Position numbers and translations under genes: made by a program. A stretch of 64,000 nt of DNA from Kiritimatiellia bacterium (GTDB lineage Bacteria > Verrucomicrobiota > Kiritimatiellia > RFP12 > UBA1067), in contig JAQIBS010000244.1 of the NCBI GenBank assembly GCA_027858965.1, positions 1 through 64,000 on the forward strand, in the 5' to 3' direction. Under the pieces are notes generated by a model, which ran no database searches, was not told the origin of the DNA, and saw only the letters and a program-made list of their open reading frames with translations. Positions within the stretch are counted from its first letter, which is position 1; every line of letters begins with the position of its first letter. Positions 8,581 to 17,495 of this stretch are shown one piece after another.

Positions 8581-9050
8581 GAAAACTAAAACACTCATAG
8601 CCCTGTTGCTTGCCGCACTCCCGGCTTTCGCACAAATCACACTTCCCTGGCATCAGGAGGGTGCTGACTCTCGGACGGTATCTAAAAGGTAAACTGCCCA
8701 GAACGGTAACAGCGGGCGACAACCTGACAACGAAAATCAAATTATACGGCGACTTTGAAAAAACAAGCATGCTGTGGTCCTTCCAGATGCCGCAACAGGA
8801 AAATACCATCATTGACAGTCTGCCCGGCACCGTGATTCTGCCTACATTAACAAAAGCCGGCACTCACCCCTGGACTCTTGGTCTGGCGGACGATCTTGGC
8901 AATCCCTGCTCTCCGGTAAATGGCAAATGCCATGTGAAAGCAGCAAAGCTAACCTCATACAAATTGCCTCCCTCCAAAAAGTATATTGACCTGAAATCAC
9001 CATCAGTCAATATTTCCATTCAGGGGCTGGATGCATTTAACAATCCATGA
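8581..9050 (+). pseudogene. Frameshifted remnant of a secreted protein
   Basis: An ATG opens a clear signal peptide (MKTKTLIALLLAALPAFAQ) followed by ITLPWHQEGADS, but this frame stops at about 8690. A different frame then carries a continuous stretch without signal peptide (LGRYLKGKLPRTVTAGDNL through SIQGLDAFNNP) to the stop at 9048-9050. The shift lies near GACTCTCGG (about 8668). The simplest reading is one exported protein of about 155 residues broken by a frameshift; the short length also suggests loss of the 3' part. I do not recognise the family. Confidence 0.5.
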
Positions 9051-9287
9051 ACTGAAATGCGCCCAGATTTAATACATCCGAAAAAGAGCACAAGGAACAC
9101 AAAGAAAGTGGGATGCCCCTCCTATTTGTATGTTTTCTATTCTTTCGTACTTTTCGTGTTTTTCGCTTGTCACGGCGTAGAAGCATAGCGCGTAGACGGA
9201 TGGTTAAAAATTCTGGTTACGACTCTGCTGCGCTACGCTCTTTTGCAGATGAAAAATATTCAGAAGATAAGCTCTGCCAGCACCTGA
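9051..9287. other. Non-coding spacer with degenerate repeats
   Basis: Contains CACAAGGAACACAAAGAAAG and TTCGTACTTTTCGTGTTTTT, short-period degenerate motifs of a kind seen in many spacers of this window (compare 20262-20293). No gene seen. Confidence 0.4.
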
Positions 9288-10268
9288 TCAGATAACAGAA
9301 AAGCGGCAGAGATCTTCATCATATTGAATTAAACACTCGCCCGCAGCGGGCACCACATTAATCATCTGAATCGGATTTGTGTAGCCTATCTGCATCAGCT
9401 CTTTCCAGGTCAGAATTTTAAGTGATGCCAGATGGTTCATGCATTGCAGCATGCTGGAACCGCTACCGGCCAGATAGCCGGTTGCAGGATTATACAAACG
9501 ACCTTTTTCACTGAGAACCACATCCGATCCAAACATCTGATAGTTTCCAGGCGGCAAACCGGTCAATGCCGTGGCATCACTGACCACCACAACCCGCTCT
9601 ATACCTTTAACCCGCAATGCAATCTTAATCAGAGAGGCCGGCAGATGATGCCCGTCAGTTATCAGCATCGCCGTAAGATCATCCTCCACCAGTCCGGCCA
9701 AGATAGGATTTTCATGTCGGTTAACAGTTAAAGGAACGCCATTACCCAGATGTGTTAACGCTTTGGCCCCTGCAACAGCAGCCCGGACAACATCCGCACT
9801 CCCTGCCATCTGATGACCTAGCGAAACACAAATCCCTCTGGCTGTCGCATACTTAATAAACTCTTCAATCCCCTTCAACTCAGCCGCCACAGTCAGCAAT
9901 TTAATACTGCCATCACTGAGCTCTATCAGGCGTTCCAGAAAATCCGAATCTAGTTCCTTGACTGCACTTAAAGGGTGTGCCCCCCGAGCTCCATCTTCAG
10001 GCGATATAAAAGGGCCTTCTATATGAACTCCCAGCACACGTCCAGCAAACTCAGCACTCTTCATCGCACGGGCGATCACAGGCAGACTGCTAGCGTAGAT
10101 CTCAGGATCACTCGTAATGATCGTTGGAAGAAACGCCGCAATCCCGGAAGACAGGACTCCTCTACAAGCCTCCGCGAAACTGCTGTCACTTAAACCGGGG
10201 GCAGAAAAGTCCACCCCCTTCCACCCATTCACCTGCAAATCAACAAAGCCGGGAAGATCTCGTTTCAT
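9288..10268 (-). CDS. nagA: N-acetylglucosamine-6-phosphate deacetylase
   Basis: Removes acetate from GlcNAc-6-phosphate to give glucosamine-6-phosphate, the substrate of NagB encoded just upstream. The TIM-barrel motifs are complete: PGFVDLQVNGW (Q-x-N, as in the single-metal E. coli enzyme), GVHIEGPF with the metal Glu, SLGHQMAG and THLGNGV with metal histidines, and VVSDATAL with the catalytic Asp. I start at the ATG 13 bases after the nagB stop, giving 326 residues against about 380 normally: the first 50 or so residues, part of the small beta-sandwich, are missing. A longer frame exists upstream but overlaps nagB and lacks that domain too. Confidence 0.9.
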   Translation of the reverse strand: MKRDLPGFVDLQVNGWKGVDFSAPGLSDSSFAEACRGVLSSGIAAFLPTIITSDPEIYASSLPVIARAMKSAEFAGRVLGVHIEGPFISPEDGARGAHPLSAVKELDSDFLERLIELSDGSIKLLTVAAELKGIEEFIKYATARGICVSLGHQMAGSADVVRAAVAGAKALTHLGNGVPLTVNRHENPILAGLVEDDLTAMLITDGHHLPASLIKIALRVKGIERVVVVSDATALTGLPPGNYQMFGSDVVLSEKGRLYNPATGYLAGSGSSMLQCMNHLASLKILTWKELMQIGYTNPIQMINVVPAAGECLIQYDEDLCRFSVI

Positions 10269-10281
10269 ACTACTATCCGTA

Positions 10282-11019
10282 TTATGACAGCATCGATGCT
10301 GCAGGTTTATCAAGAAAGAATACACACTGTGGATGCTCTCTCAAAATAGAGGCCGGATACTCCGGCGAAATCTCTCTATTGAGAGTATTCACAACTGCCT
10401 CCGCTTTTCTTTGATCCGGAACAGTCACCACAATCTTTTTGCTCTTCATAATCTGATTAATCGACATACTGATCGCCTGAGCAGGAACATCGTCCATGGT
10501 TTTAAACCAGCCCTCACCCATCTGCTGCTCCCGGCACTTCTGATCCAGATTAACAACGAGATAGGGTGTATCGGTTTCAAAGTCAGCAGGAGGATCATTA
10601 AAAGCCAGATGACCATTCTCTCCAATACCAACACAGGCCACATCAATAGGAGCCTGCTTTATCAAATCACCCACCCGCTCACACTCGGATTCAGGAGAGC
10701 CGGTATCGCCAGCAATAAGATGAAAGGCTTTCAATTCACCGACAAGGTCAACAAATCTCTCCTTGAGATATTTCCGGAAACTGGCGGGATGAGATATATC
10801 AATTCCAATATATTCATCCAGATGGAACATGGTAACTTTTGACCAATCGATTCCCTCAAAAGCAATCAGGCTGTTTAACATCTCGAACTGGCTGGCACCT
10901 GTGGCCAATATGATATTAGCATATCCCTTTGCGGTAATTGCCTCCCGAATGGCCTCTCCGGTCATCTGAGCGGCAGCAAGCCCCATCTTCTCCTTGGTCT
11001 CCCCTATCTGAATATCCAT
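10282..11019 (-). CDS. nagB: Glucosamine-6-phosphate deaminase
   Basis: Converts glucosamine-6-phosphate to fructose-6-phosphate and ammonia, the entry of amino sugars into glycolysis. The 245 residues match the shorter NagB class. Visible motifs: [12 protein letters not shown] (phosphate loop), FHLDEYIGI with the acid-base Asp, and [14 protein letters not shown] with the catalytic His/Asp pair. The C-terminal lid typical of the allosteric E. coli enzyme is reduced. It lies 15 bases downstream of the Gfo/Idh gene and 13 upstream of nagA; all three are probably cotranscribed. A TAAGGAG-type site precedes the start. Confidence 0.95.
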   Translation of the reverse strand: MDIQIGETKEKMGLAAAQMTGEAIREAITAKGYANIILATGASQFEMLNSLIAFEGIDWSKVTMFHLDEYIGIDISHPASFRKYLKERFVDLVGELKAFHLIAGDTGSPESECERVGDLIKQAPIDVACVGIGENGHLAFNDPPADFETDTPYLVVNLDQKCREQQMGEGWFKTMDDVPAQAISMSINQIMKSKKIVVTVPDQRKAEAVVNTLNREISPEYPASILREHPQCVFFLDKPAASMLS

Positions 11020-11034
11020 CTTGATTTCTCCTTA

Positions 11035-12381
11035 TTAAAGTTTCATTTCCCAGCCTGGTTCATAATCACGGCCCCACAATTTCTGCGCATCCTTGTCATT
11101 CCGAATATGACCGTTCTTCGGATCAATATCCAGAGACCGATGTACTCGCTGCGCAATATTACCCAGCTGAACAAGCAGAGTACTCTTATGCCCAATCTCA
11201 ATCTGGGCTGTCAGATCTTTCCCATCAGTAATGCCATCAAAAAGATTCTGAATATGAAGAACATCCAGATTCTTAGTTGGATTCTTTGAATCCAGTGCAT
11301 TAATTTTACCTGCACCGGAAACCTTCTTAACCTCTTTCCCGTTAAGGTCATAAACCGTGTAGCTGTTATCTCCAGTAATCAGTGTACCTTTTTCGCCATA
11401 GAACATCACACCCACACCTGAAGCGTCACCCATCGGTTTTTTATTACAGCTGCGCCCCTCCCAGGTCATGGAGGTATTATTTGCAAAATCCCAGCTGATA
11501 ACCTGGGTATCCGGAGTCTCCCAGTCATCTCCTTTAAAATGAAAGCGTCCGCCATTAGAGCTGACCCGTACCGGATAATCAACACCGAGTCCCCATCGCA
11601 ACAGATCCACCATGTGGGTTCCGTTATTCAGGGCTTCACCGGTTCCCCAGTGCCAGCGCCAATGCCAATCGTAATGGACAATGTTATCTTTAAATTCCTT
11701 ACGGGGTGCGGGTCCCTGCCAGAGATCCCAGTTCAGCCCGTCAGGTGGTGCAACCACCTTACCCGTGCCAATAGATTTACGATTTCGACCATACCATCCC
11801 TTGCCAAAATAAACCCGTCCGATAATACCTTCACGCATCTCCTGCATGCCTTTAATAATATTGGGAAATGAGCGCCGCTGACTGCCCATCTGAACGCACT
11901 TCTTATATTTCTTGGCAGCAGCCACCAGGATCTCACCCTCATTAGGGTTGTGACTGCATGGCTTCTCAACATAAACATGCTTGCCTGCCTGCATAGCCAT
12001 AAGTGCGGCCGGTGCATGCCAGTGATCAGGCATTGCAATTACCACGGCATCAACATCTTTGGATTCCAGCGACTTGCGGAAGTCTTCAAATCCCTGCGCT
12101 TTGATTGACTGAATACTCTCCAGCCCTTTCAGACACTTATCAGCAGATTTCTTTTCAACATCGCAAACATGAACAACATCACAATTCGGCTGCTGTGCAA
12201 AATTTCTCGCCAAAGCATTACCACGTGCATGAACACCAACTACAGAGACCCGTATTTTTGCATTAGCCCCGGCAATCCGGTTATAGCTCTCTGCTGAAAA
12301 TCCAGGCAACACCCCTCCTGCGGCAAACAACGCAGATGTCCCCGCTGTCTTCTTAATAAAATCGCGTCTTGTATTTTTCAT
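11035..12381 (-). CDS. Tat-exported Gfo/Idh/MocA oxidoreductase
   Basis: 448 residues. The Tat signal (TRRDFIKKTAGTSALFAAGG) is followed by an NAD(P)-binding Rossmann domain (about 40-165: IRVSVVGVHARGNALARNF, DVVHVCDV, VVIAMPDHWHA) and the signature VYVEKPCSHN with the catalytic Lys. Residues about 170-440 are the C-terminal Gfo/Idh domain (MGSQRRSFPNI, WHWRWHWGTGEALNNGTHMVD). Exported members of this superfamily are numerous in PVC bacteria, and some (GH109) cleave N-acetylgalactosaminides by a redox mechanism. Placement ahead of nagB and nagA suggests an amino-sugar substrate (inference); the exact reaction cannot be told. Confidence 0.85.
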   Translation of the reverse strand: MKNTRRDFIKKTAGTSALFAAGGVLPGFSAESYNRIAGANAKIRVSVVGVHARGNALARNFAQQPNCDVVHVCDVEKKSADKCLKGLESIQSIKAQGFEDFRKSLESKDVDAVVIAMPDHWHAPAALMAMQAGKHVYVEKPCSHNPNEGEILVAAAKKYKKCVQMGSQRRSFPNIIKGMQEMREGIIGRVYFGKGWYGRNRKSIGTGKVVAPPDGLNWDLWQGPAPRKEFKDNIVHYDWHWRWHWGTGEALNNGTHMVDLLRWGLGVDYPVRVSSNGGRFHFKGDDWETPDTQVISWDFANNTSMTWEGRSCNKKPMGDASGVGVMFYGEKGTLITGDNSYTVYDLNGKEVKKVSGAGKINALDSKNPTKNLDVLHIQNLFDGITDGKDLTAQIEIGHKSTLLVQLGNIAQRVHRSLDIDPKNGHIRNDKDAQKLWGRDYEPGWEMKL

Positions 12382-12505
12382 CTGTCCATCCTTTCACCAG
12401 CATCCCATGCGGGTGCTAACTTTAGTTGCTCTAAAATCAACCCCTGTCATAAAAAAAACAAGAAATTGAGGTGGCTGTTTTTATAAACAATTGTAGTATA
12501 AAAGG

Positions 12506-12547
12506 TTGAATATCCAATATCCAACACGGAACTCCCAATATCCAAGG
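12506..12547. repeat. 42-bp dispersed repeat, copy 1
   Basis: Begins TTGAATATCCAATATCCAAC and ends CTCCCAATATCCAAGG. The copy at 15691-15732 differs at only a few positions. In both places a CTAA palindromic element follows about 60-75 bp later, so the two repeats travel together. Sequences of this type give spurious ORFs with WILD-like peptides in many genomes. Confidence 0.65.
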
Positions 12548-12605
12548 CAATAGCCGCTTCGCGCCAGCCTCTATCCGGTGGTAGTGATCAAACTCTTCTT
12601 CTATG

Positions 12606-12749
12606 CAACGCGAAGCGTTGTTGACTAAAGCTGCGGCGTTTAACACACAAAGGGACATTGGGAACAAATAGGTCCGTTCATCACAAGAGCTTAATTTGGT
12701 TGCCTTGTCTGCGTGCAACGCACAGGCAGGCGGCCAAAAGCAACTTTAG
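12606..12749 (+). repeat. CTAA palindromic element, copy 1
   Basis: A 15-bp palindrome CAACGC-gaa-GCGTTG, then an element bounded by CTAAAGCTGC at 12625 and GCAACTTTAG ending 12749, an imperfect inverted repeat. Internal TTTAACACACAA and AATTTGGTTGCC correspond to GCACAACC and TTTGGTTGCGG in other copies. This copy is longer than the rest because it also contains a GTGCAACGCAC hairpin. Confidence 0.65.
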
Positions 12750-12827
12750 TTAACTAAAAAAGCTTAGCAAAAAACCGATGCCATAGCAATCTGTCCATAA
12801 AACAATTTATTGTCGGTTTAAGATATT

Positions 12828-12928
12828 GCTCGTCTAGCAGCTCAGCAGGCAACGCCTGCTAATAAACGAGCCCTTCCTCTGCTTAATTCCGTGCAACGGA
12901 ATCACATAATGCGCGCCGAGCGCATTAT
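12828..12928. repeat. Hairpin array upstream of the SGNH gene
   Basis: Three hairpins in a row: AGCAGGC-aac-GCCTGCT nested within GCTCGT/ACGAGC, ATTCCGT-gca-ACGGAAT, and ATAATGCGC with GCGCATTAT (5-base loop). Two of them have 3-base loops. The array ends about 40 bases before the SGNH hydrolase start and would lie in its leader or promoter. Confidence 0.6.
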
Positions 12929-12970
12929 TTAGGGTTTACTTTCAACCGCACTTTTTGCAAACTAAGCGAC

Positions 12971-14635
12971 ATGAAAACTATTGCTATTACTATCCTGCTA
13001 CTTACATCCACTCTCTTTGCTGAGTCAAAGATCAAAGCTAACTCAAGAATCGTTTTTGTAGGCGACTCCATCACCGGACTCAGCATTAATGACAAACATG
13101 GATTCAACCATCAGATGAAACTGGCGCTAAGTCAAACGTTTGAAAGCAACAGCGTGCCGGAGCTGGTCTCACTGGGCGGAAGCGGACAGGGTGTTGCCAC
13201 ATGGATGAACATTGCCAAACAGAGTCTGACAGAGGAAAGATTTCTCGATATAAAGGACGTTGATGTGAAAATCAATCTGGAGAAAAAGGCCGACATCCTG
13301 ATCTTTATGCTGGGTATGAACGACATTCTCTGCCCCTATGTCAAACCAACCGAAAAGGATATGGACCGCTGGGCTGTTGACTATATGAAGCTGATTGATC
13401 ACATTCGCAACCGTACCACCCCGACTATAACGGCACTGGCCTCCATCACACTACTCACAGAAGAGCTGAACTCCCCCAAAGATATTATTCGTAAAAAACT
13501 TAACCAGCGCGTTCAGGCTCTGACAAAAAAATACGGATTTATCTATATAAAAACCGGAGAGGAGATGGAAAAACTTCTCAAACGCGGCAGAGAGCTGGAT
13601 TCCAGATCCCGTCCCACCCGTGATTTTGTACACCCCAATACCCTGGGACATACCGCAATCTCCGTTGCCATGCTGGAGGGACTGGGCGATATGAAATCAG
13701 CAGAGGTCCTGCGTAAAAAATACTTTGAAACAGGAATCTTCGACTGTTCGCAAAAAGATCATCTCGCCTATGCGGTTACACTTGAGGAAACGCCACTCAG
13801 CACCGACACCACCAGCTATACCATCAACTACATTTACACCCCGCAAACAGGCAAAAAAAATGCGGTCAATGTATCACTCGATATGCAATACCCGGAGAGT
13901 AATTTCCACAGTCAAAGCAGTCAAAGCAATCAAAATTCGGACAGCAAAAAAGTTGCAGGTCACTTTAAATTAAAGATCACTCCCGCACGACAACGTACCG
14001 AATTAACAATGACCGCCACTGCTGACGGCCAAACGATTACAGAAAATATCAAACTTCCCGCACCATGGCTGGTGGCAGCCGGAATCCCACATCAGAAAGC
14101 CTGGCACGGCAGCGATTTCAAGCCGGAAAACGAAATCATGGAGTGCGAAGCCATGCTGATCAAAGGCGATGGTTTCGATGCGCCTCTTATGATAAAGGGC
14201 AAAAGCTATCCATGGCAGCGCTATACCGCCTCGATTAACTACTCCGGGTTCGACAACCCCGACTCTCTGGCCTGGTATGCAACCACCTACTGCAACACCT
14301 TTGATGCCGCCTATGCCACACGCTGGATATACTCAGAAAAAGACCGCAAGGCACAACTGGAACTGGGCCATGACACATTCTCATCCACCATCGGGCTCTC
14401 CATCTGGATAAATGAAACCTCCCTTGAACCAGTCTCTCTGACACGCGGCACGCGCAAACGGCAGTACAGAGAGATCTCCCTGAAAAAGGGATGGAATCAT
14501 CTGCTACTGCGTTCAGACCACACCACCTGGCAGTGGCAGCACATCTGCACTCTGAAAGCAGTGGGTGATGACACACTCGCAGATATCCGCTACAGTATTG
14601 TGCCAAAGCAAAGCAAAGCGCTTAACGCGCTGTAA
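12971..14635 (+). CDS. Secreted SGNH/GDSL hydrolase
   Basis: 554 residues with a signal peptide (1-17). Residues about 25-235 form an SGNH hydrolase: block I IVFVGDSITG with the nucleophile Ser, block III FMLGMNDI with the oxyanion Asn, and block V DFVHPNTLGH with the catalytic Asp and His. Residues 240-554 are beta-rich without a recognised domain and end in a region like a carbohydrate-binding sandwich. Such enzymes in glycan-degrading bacteria are often carbohydrate esterases; substrate unknown. No Shine-Dalgarno sequence is evident. Flanked by repeat-filled spacers on both sides, so probably monocistronic. Confidence 0.8.
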   Translation: MKTIAITILLLTSTLFAESKIKANSRIVFVGDSITGLSINDKHGFNHQMKLALSQTFESNSVPELVSLGGSGQGVATWMNIAKQSLTEERFLDIKDVDVKINLEKKADILIFMLGMNDILCPYVKPTEKDMDRWAVDYMKLIDHIRNRTTPTITALASITLLTEELNSPKDIIRKKLNQRVQALTKKYGFIYIKTGEEMEKLLKRGRELDSRSRPTRDFVHPNTLGHTAISVAMLEGLGDMKSAEVLRKKYFETGIFDCSQKDHLAYAVTLEETPLSTDTTSYTINYIYTPQTGKKNAVNVSLDMQYPESNFHSQSSQSNQNSDSKKVAGHFKLKITPARQRTELTMTATADGQTITENIKLPAPWLVAAGIPHQKAWHGSDFKPENEIMECEAMLIKGDGFDAPLMIKGKSYPWQRYTASINYSGFDNPDSLAWYATTYCNTFDAAYATRWIYSEKDRKAQLELGHDTFSSTIGLSIWINETSLEPVSLTRGTRKRQYREISLKKGWNHLLLRSDHTTWQWQHICTLKAVGDDTLADIRYSIVPKQSKALNAL

Positions 14636-14681
14636 TGCTGAAAACAGAAAAATCTTTACTAGCGTCCCATTGGGACGTAGA

Positions 14682-14834
14682 GGCTTTAGGCTTTGGGCTA
14701 TAGGCTATAGGCTGTTGGGTGAAAAGCGCCTGGCAATTGTTTGAAATTATCAACCGAGCTTTAAAAAGAAAGTGTATGAAATTGTGATTTTCCTAAAGTC
14801 TAACCACCTAAAGCCTAACGGCCTGCATCCTATG
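14682..14834. repeat. 7-bp-period repeats, inverted pair
   Basis: From 14682, GGCTTTA-GGCTTTG-GGCTATA-GGCTATA-GGCTGTT is a degenerate heptamer array. From 14792, CCTAAAG-TCTAACCACCTAAAG-CCTAACG is its reverse complement in kind, so the two could pair across about 70 bases. A CGTCCC-att-GGGACG triloop hairpin precedes at 14663-14677. All of it lies between the SGNH gene and mtnN. Confidence 0.6.
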
Positions 14835-14887
14835 GAATGTCTGTGCACTTTTATAAGACATCAGTTCACACAAAAAGCGAGACCATC

Positions 14888-15613
14888 ATGAAACCAATTG
14901 CCATTGTTGCCGCTATGCCGCAGGAGCGCAAAGCGCTGCTTCATGTTTTTCCCGAATACAAAGAGTATGTGCATTACAACACCTGCATGTTTGAAACTGC
15001 TCTGGGTGAACAAAAGATCATTATTGTCGAATCAGGAGTAGGCAAGGTCAATGCCGCCTGTACCCTGGCACTGTTGCTCTCTGATTTTGATCCCTGCTGC
15101 GTAATCAATACAGGCTCTGCCGGAGGAATGCAGCCGGGCCAAAACATTTTGGATATTGTAGTTCCCGATGAGGTTGTCTATACCGATGTGGATGTAACTC
15201 CGCTTGGATTTGAATATGGTCAGATTCTGGGGAGTCCTCCGCGTTTCAAGAGCTGCCCGAATCTGCATAAGCATCTCAATGCTGTCCTTGCTGAGATAGA
15301 CGCACCCCCCGCCTGCCACCGCGGTTTGCTAGGATCTGCCGACTCCTTCATTTACAAAGAGAGCCAGATTGAGAGCATAAAAAGCAACTTTGCAGATCAG
15401 GTTCAATGCGTGGAGATGGAAGGCGGGGCCATAGCCCACGTCTGTTCACGCTTCGGCGTTCCTTTTCTGATTCTGCGAGCTTTAAGTGATGTGCCCAATA
15501 GAGGTGACAACGCAATGGACTTCAACACTTTTCTTCCCAAAGCAGCAGCTATGTCAGCCCAGATATGCCTGAAACTGGTGCAACGGATTGCGCTGAACTC
15601 ACCGTCAGCTTAG
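14888..15613 (+). CDS. mtnN: MTA/SAH nucleosidase
   Basis: 5'-methylthioadenosine/S-adenosylhomocysteine nucleosidase, a cytoplasmic enzyme that recycles the toxic by-products of SAM use. I start at the second in-frame ATG (MKPIAIVAAMPQERKALL), where homology begins; it gives 241 residues, close to the family's 230. Visible: the catalytic Glu in MPQE, INTGSAGGMQPG of the PNP/UDP phosphorylase fold, QCVEMEGGAIAHVC with the ribose-binding Glu, and LRALSDVPNRG with the catalytic Asp. A futalosine hydrolase is the main alternative. The upstream spacer is repeat-derived and the ribosome-binding site is weak. Confidence 0.85.
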   Translation: MKPIAIVAAMPQERKALLHVFPEYKEYVHYNTCMFETALGEQKIIIVESGVGKVNAACTLALLLSDFDPCCVINTGSAGGMQPGQNILDIVVPDEVVYTDVDVTPLGFEYGQILGSPPRFKSCPNLHKHLNAVLAEIDAPPACHRGLLGSADSFIYKESQIESIKSNFADQVQCVEMEGGAIAHVCSRFGVPFLILRALSDVPNRGDNAMDFNTFLPKAAAMSAQICLKLVQRIALNSPSA

Positions 15614-15690
15614 ATTTTTCTTTGACCCACAAAAACTAGGCAAAGCCAAAAATCCTCGATTAGAATCATGATTACGATAATGATTAGGAT

Positions 15691-15732
15691 TCGAATATCC
15701 AATATCCAACACGGAACTCCCAATAACCAAGG
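15691..15732. repeat. 42-bp dispersed repeat, copy 2
   Basis: TCGAATATCCAATATCCAAC through CTCCCAATAACCAAGG, nearly identical to 12506-12547. Confidence 0.65.
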
Positions 15733-15804
15733 AAAAAGTTGCTTCGCTCCATCACACCACGCCCGTAGTGCGGATGGCGCGTTTGACTCCTGTCGCCGAC
15801 GCTA

Positions 15805-15918
15805 CAACGCGAAGCGTTGTTTCCTAATGCAGTGATTACTATCGCACAACCTCAAATGAGAGTGTAAAGCAATTGCATATCACTCACTGCCAGCTTAGTT
15901 ACAGCGCCACTGCATTAG
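15805..15918 (+). repeat. CTAA palindromic element, copy 2, overlapping the dnaX stop
   Basis: CAACGC-gaa-GCGTTG at 15805-15819, then CTAATGCAGTG at 15824 and its exact inverse CACTGCATTAG ending at 15918. Internal ATCGCACAACC and GCATATCAC match copy 6. The last bases of the right arm, read on the minus strand, are GAC-TAA and supply the dnaX stop codon. Confidence 0.75.
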
Positions 15919-17330
15919 TCTTCGACATCAATAACCTTGGCACCCTTCAGGATATCCTGAGCTAAACCCAGAGAGGGGTCATCATGTAGAGATTGAGTTA
16001 CCTGCGCAACCTCCTCTGCACTCTTCTTTTTCTTAACAGGCTTTGATGACTCAGCCTCTTCCTGCACCTCAGGAACAGGAGTGGATTGAGAGAAAGCCTC
16101 AGCCTGAGACACCGCCGCCGCTTCCGGTTTAGGCGCGGGAGTCGGCTCAGCTACCGCCTCCGGCTCTGTTGCAGGGGCCATAAAAGCTCCGGAGGCACGC
16201 AGGGCATTCAACCTTTTAAGAATGGCCTCGAGCGGTACTGACTGCGAAATCCGCGCACAGCGAATCAGCGAAAGCTCTATCAACGTCCGGACTGAAAGGG
16301 CATAACGCAGGCGTCCCTCCATCTCTCCCAATTGATCAGTAATCTGCAGAACCCGGGTGGCATCTACCAACTTCTTTTGTTCTGCGTAAACACTGATCTG
16401 CTCCAAGGTGGCATCCATAGTCGACATTTCATCACCAATATGGTGATAAATCAACAAATTACGAAAGTGCTCCATTAACTCAACAACCAGACGGGTCATA
16501 TCTTTGCCAACGCTGTCAAACTGATCAATCATCCTCAGAATCTGCGGCATATCTCCCTTGAGCACAGCAGAGGAAAGCGTCTCCAGCGACTCACGCGAAA
16601 CGAGTCCGAAAACCGCCAGAACATCCTCCTCGGTCAACTCATTGCCTTTGAACGAGATCAGCTGGTCCAAAGCGGAAAGCGCATCACGCATACCTCCCTC
16701 AGCCCCACGGGCAATCGCCAGCAAGGCATCCTCGGTAATAGTGATCTTTTCCTGAGAACAGATATAACTCAAACGTTTAACAATTGCAGGAGTCTGAATA
16801 CGACGCAGGTCAAAGCGCTGACAACGTGATATAATAGTTGGCAGCAGCTTGTGGCCTTCGGTGGTGGCAAAGATAAACTTCACATGAGCGGGTGGCTCCT
16901 CCAACGTCTTGAGCAAGGCGTTGAAAGCCGCAGTAGAGAGCATATGCACCTCATCAATGATGATGATCTTATACTTTCCACTCGTAGGAGCAAACTGTAC
17001 CTGATCTCTTAGATCACGCACCTGGTCAACTCCGTTATTCGACGCACCATCAATCTCCAGCACATCCAAAGCATTTCCAGCGGTGATCTCACGACACATA
17101 TCACACTCGCCACAGGGCGTTATTGTCGGACCCTTCTTACAGTTCAAGGCCTTTGCAAAAATACGCGCCAAGGAGGTTTTACCAATCCCGCGCGGCCCAA
17201 CAAAGATATAGGCATGCGCCACGCGGTCGTTGATGATCGCATTCTTTAATGTTTGGGTAACATGCTCCTGCCCGACAACATCTTCAAAGAGGTTGGGACG
17301 CCATTTTCTCGCTAAAACTTTATATGCCAT
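15915..17330 (-). CDS. dnaX: DNA polymerase III gamma/tau subunit
   Basis: Clamp-loader ATPase of the replisome. The start MAYKVLARKWRPNLFEDVVG is the classic N-terminus; upstream codons in frame are not homologous. The 471 residues contain Walker A GPRGIGKTS, the four-Cys zinc module (C-x8-C-x2-C-x2-C in CKKGPTITPCGECDMC), Walker B/DEVH in IIIDEVHMLS, the SRC sensor in IISRCQRFDL, and domain III to about residue 375. After that comes a Pro/Ala/Glu-rich linker and a short Lys-rich end; no long tau-specific polymerase-binding domain is evident, and I saw no slippery A-tract at the usual gamma frameshift position. The stop codon lies inside a CTAA palindromic element. Confidence 0.95.
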   Translation of the reverse strand: MAYKVLARKWRPNLFEDVVGQEHVTQTLKNAIINDRVAHAYIFVGPRGIGKTSLARIFAKALNCKKGPTITPCGECDMCREITAGNALDVLEIDGASNNGVDQVRDLRDQVQFAPTSGKYKIIIIDEVHMLSTAAFNALLKTLEEPPAHVKFIFATTEGHKLLPTIISRCQRFDLRRIQTPAIVKRLSYICSQEKITITEDALLAIARGAEGGMRDALSALDQLISFKGNELTEEDVLAVFGLVSRESLETLSSAVLKGDMPQILRMIDQFDSVGKDMTRLVVELMEHFRNLLIYHHIGDEMSTMDATLEQISVYAEQKKLVDATRVLQITDQLGEMEGRLRYALSVRTLIELSLIRCARISQSVPLEAILKRLNALRASGAFMAPATEPEAVAEPTPAPKPEAAAVSQAEAFSQSTPVPEVQEEAESSKPVKKKKSAEEVAQVTQSLHDDPSLGLAQDILKGAKVIDVED

Positions 17331-17495
17331 AACAGCCGTGTATTTTACAGAGCCGCGCTTCGATAAGCAAAAGAAAAAGGACGTTAGTTTGGAAAACATG
17401 CTTACATGAACTACAAATAACGCGAATCTGCGCAAAATCCTGCTACACAACACAGTTGACACAACCGCCTCCGTTTGTAAAACTATTGCTCCATT

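Noticed and set aside
8730-9050. Independent gene starting at the internal ATG at 8610
   Set aside because: The first 20 codons from that ATG overlap the signal-peptide frame and are not protein-like; a frameshift explains the whole better.
12437-12718. Open frame giving a peptide with WILGVPCWILDIQPF
   Set aside because: This is a translated dispersed repeat (42-bp repeat plus CTAA element), a known type of spurious ORF.
17331-17462. N-terminal extension of DnaX
   Set aside because: The DnaX family begins at MAYKVLARKWRP; the upstream 44 codons run into the dnaX/apgM promoter region.
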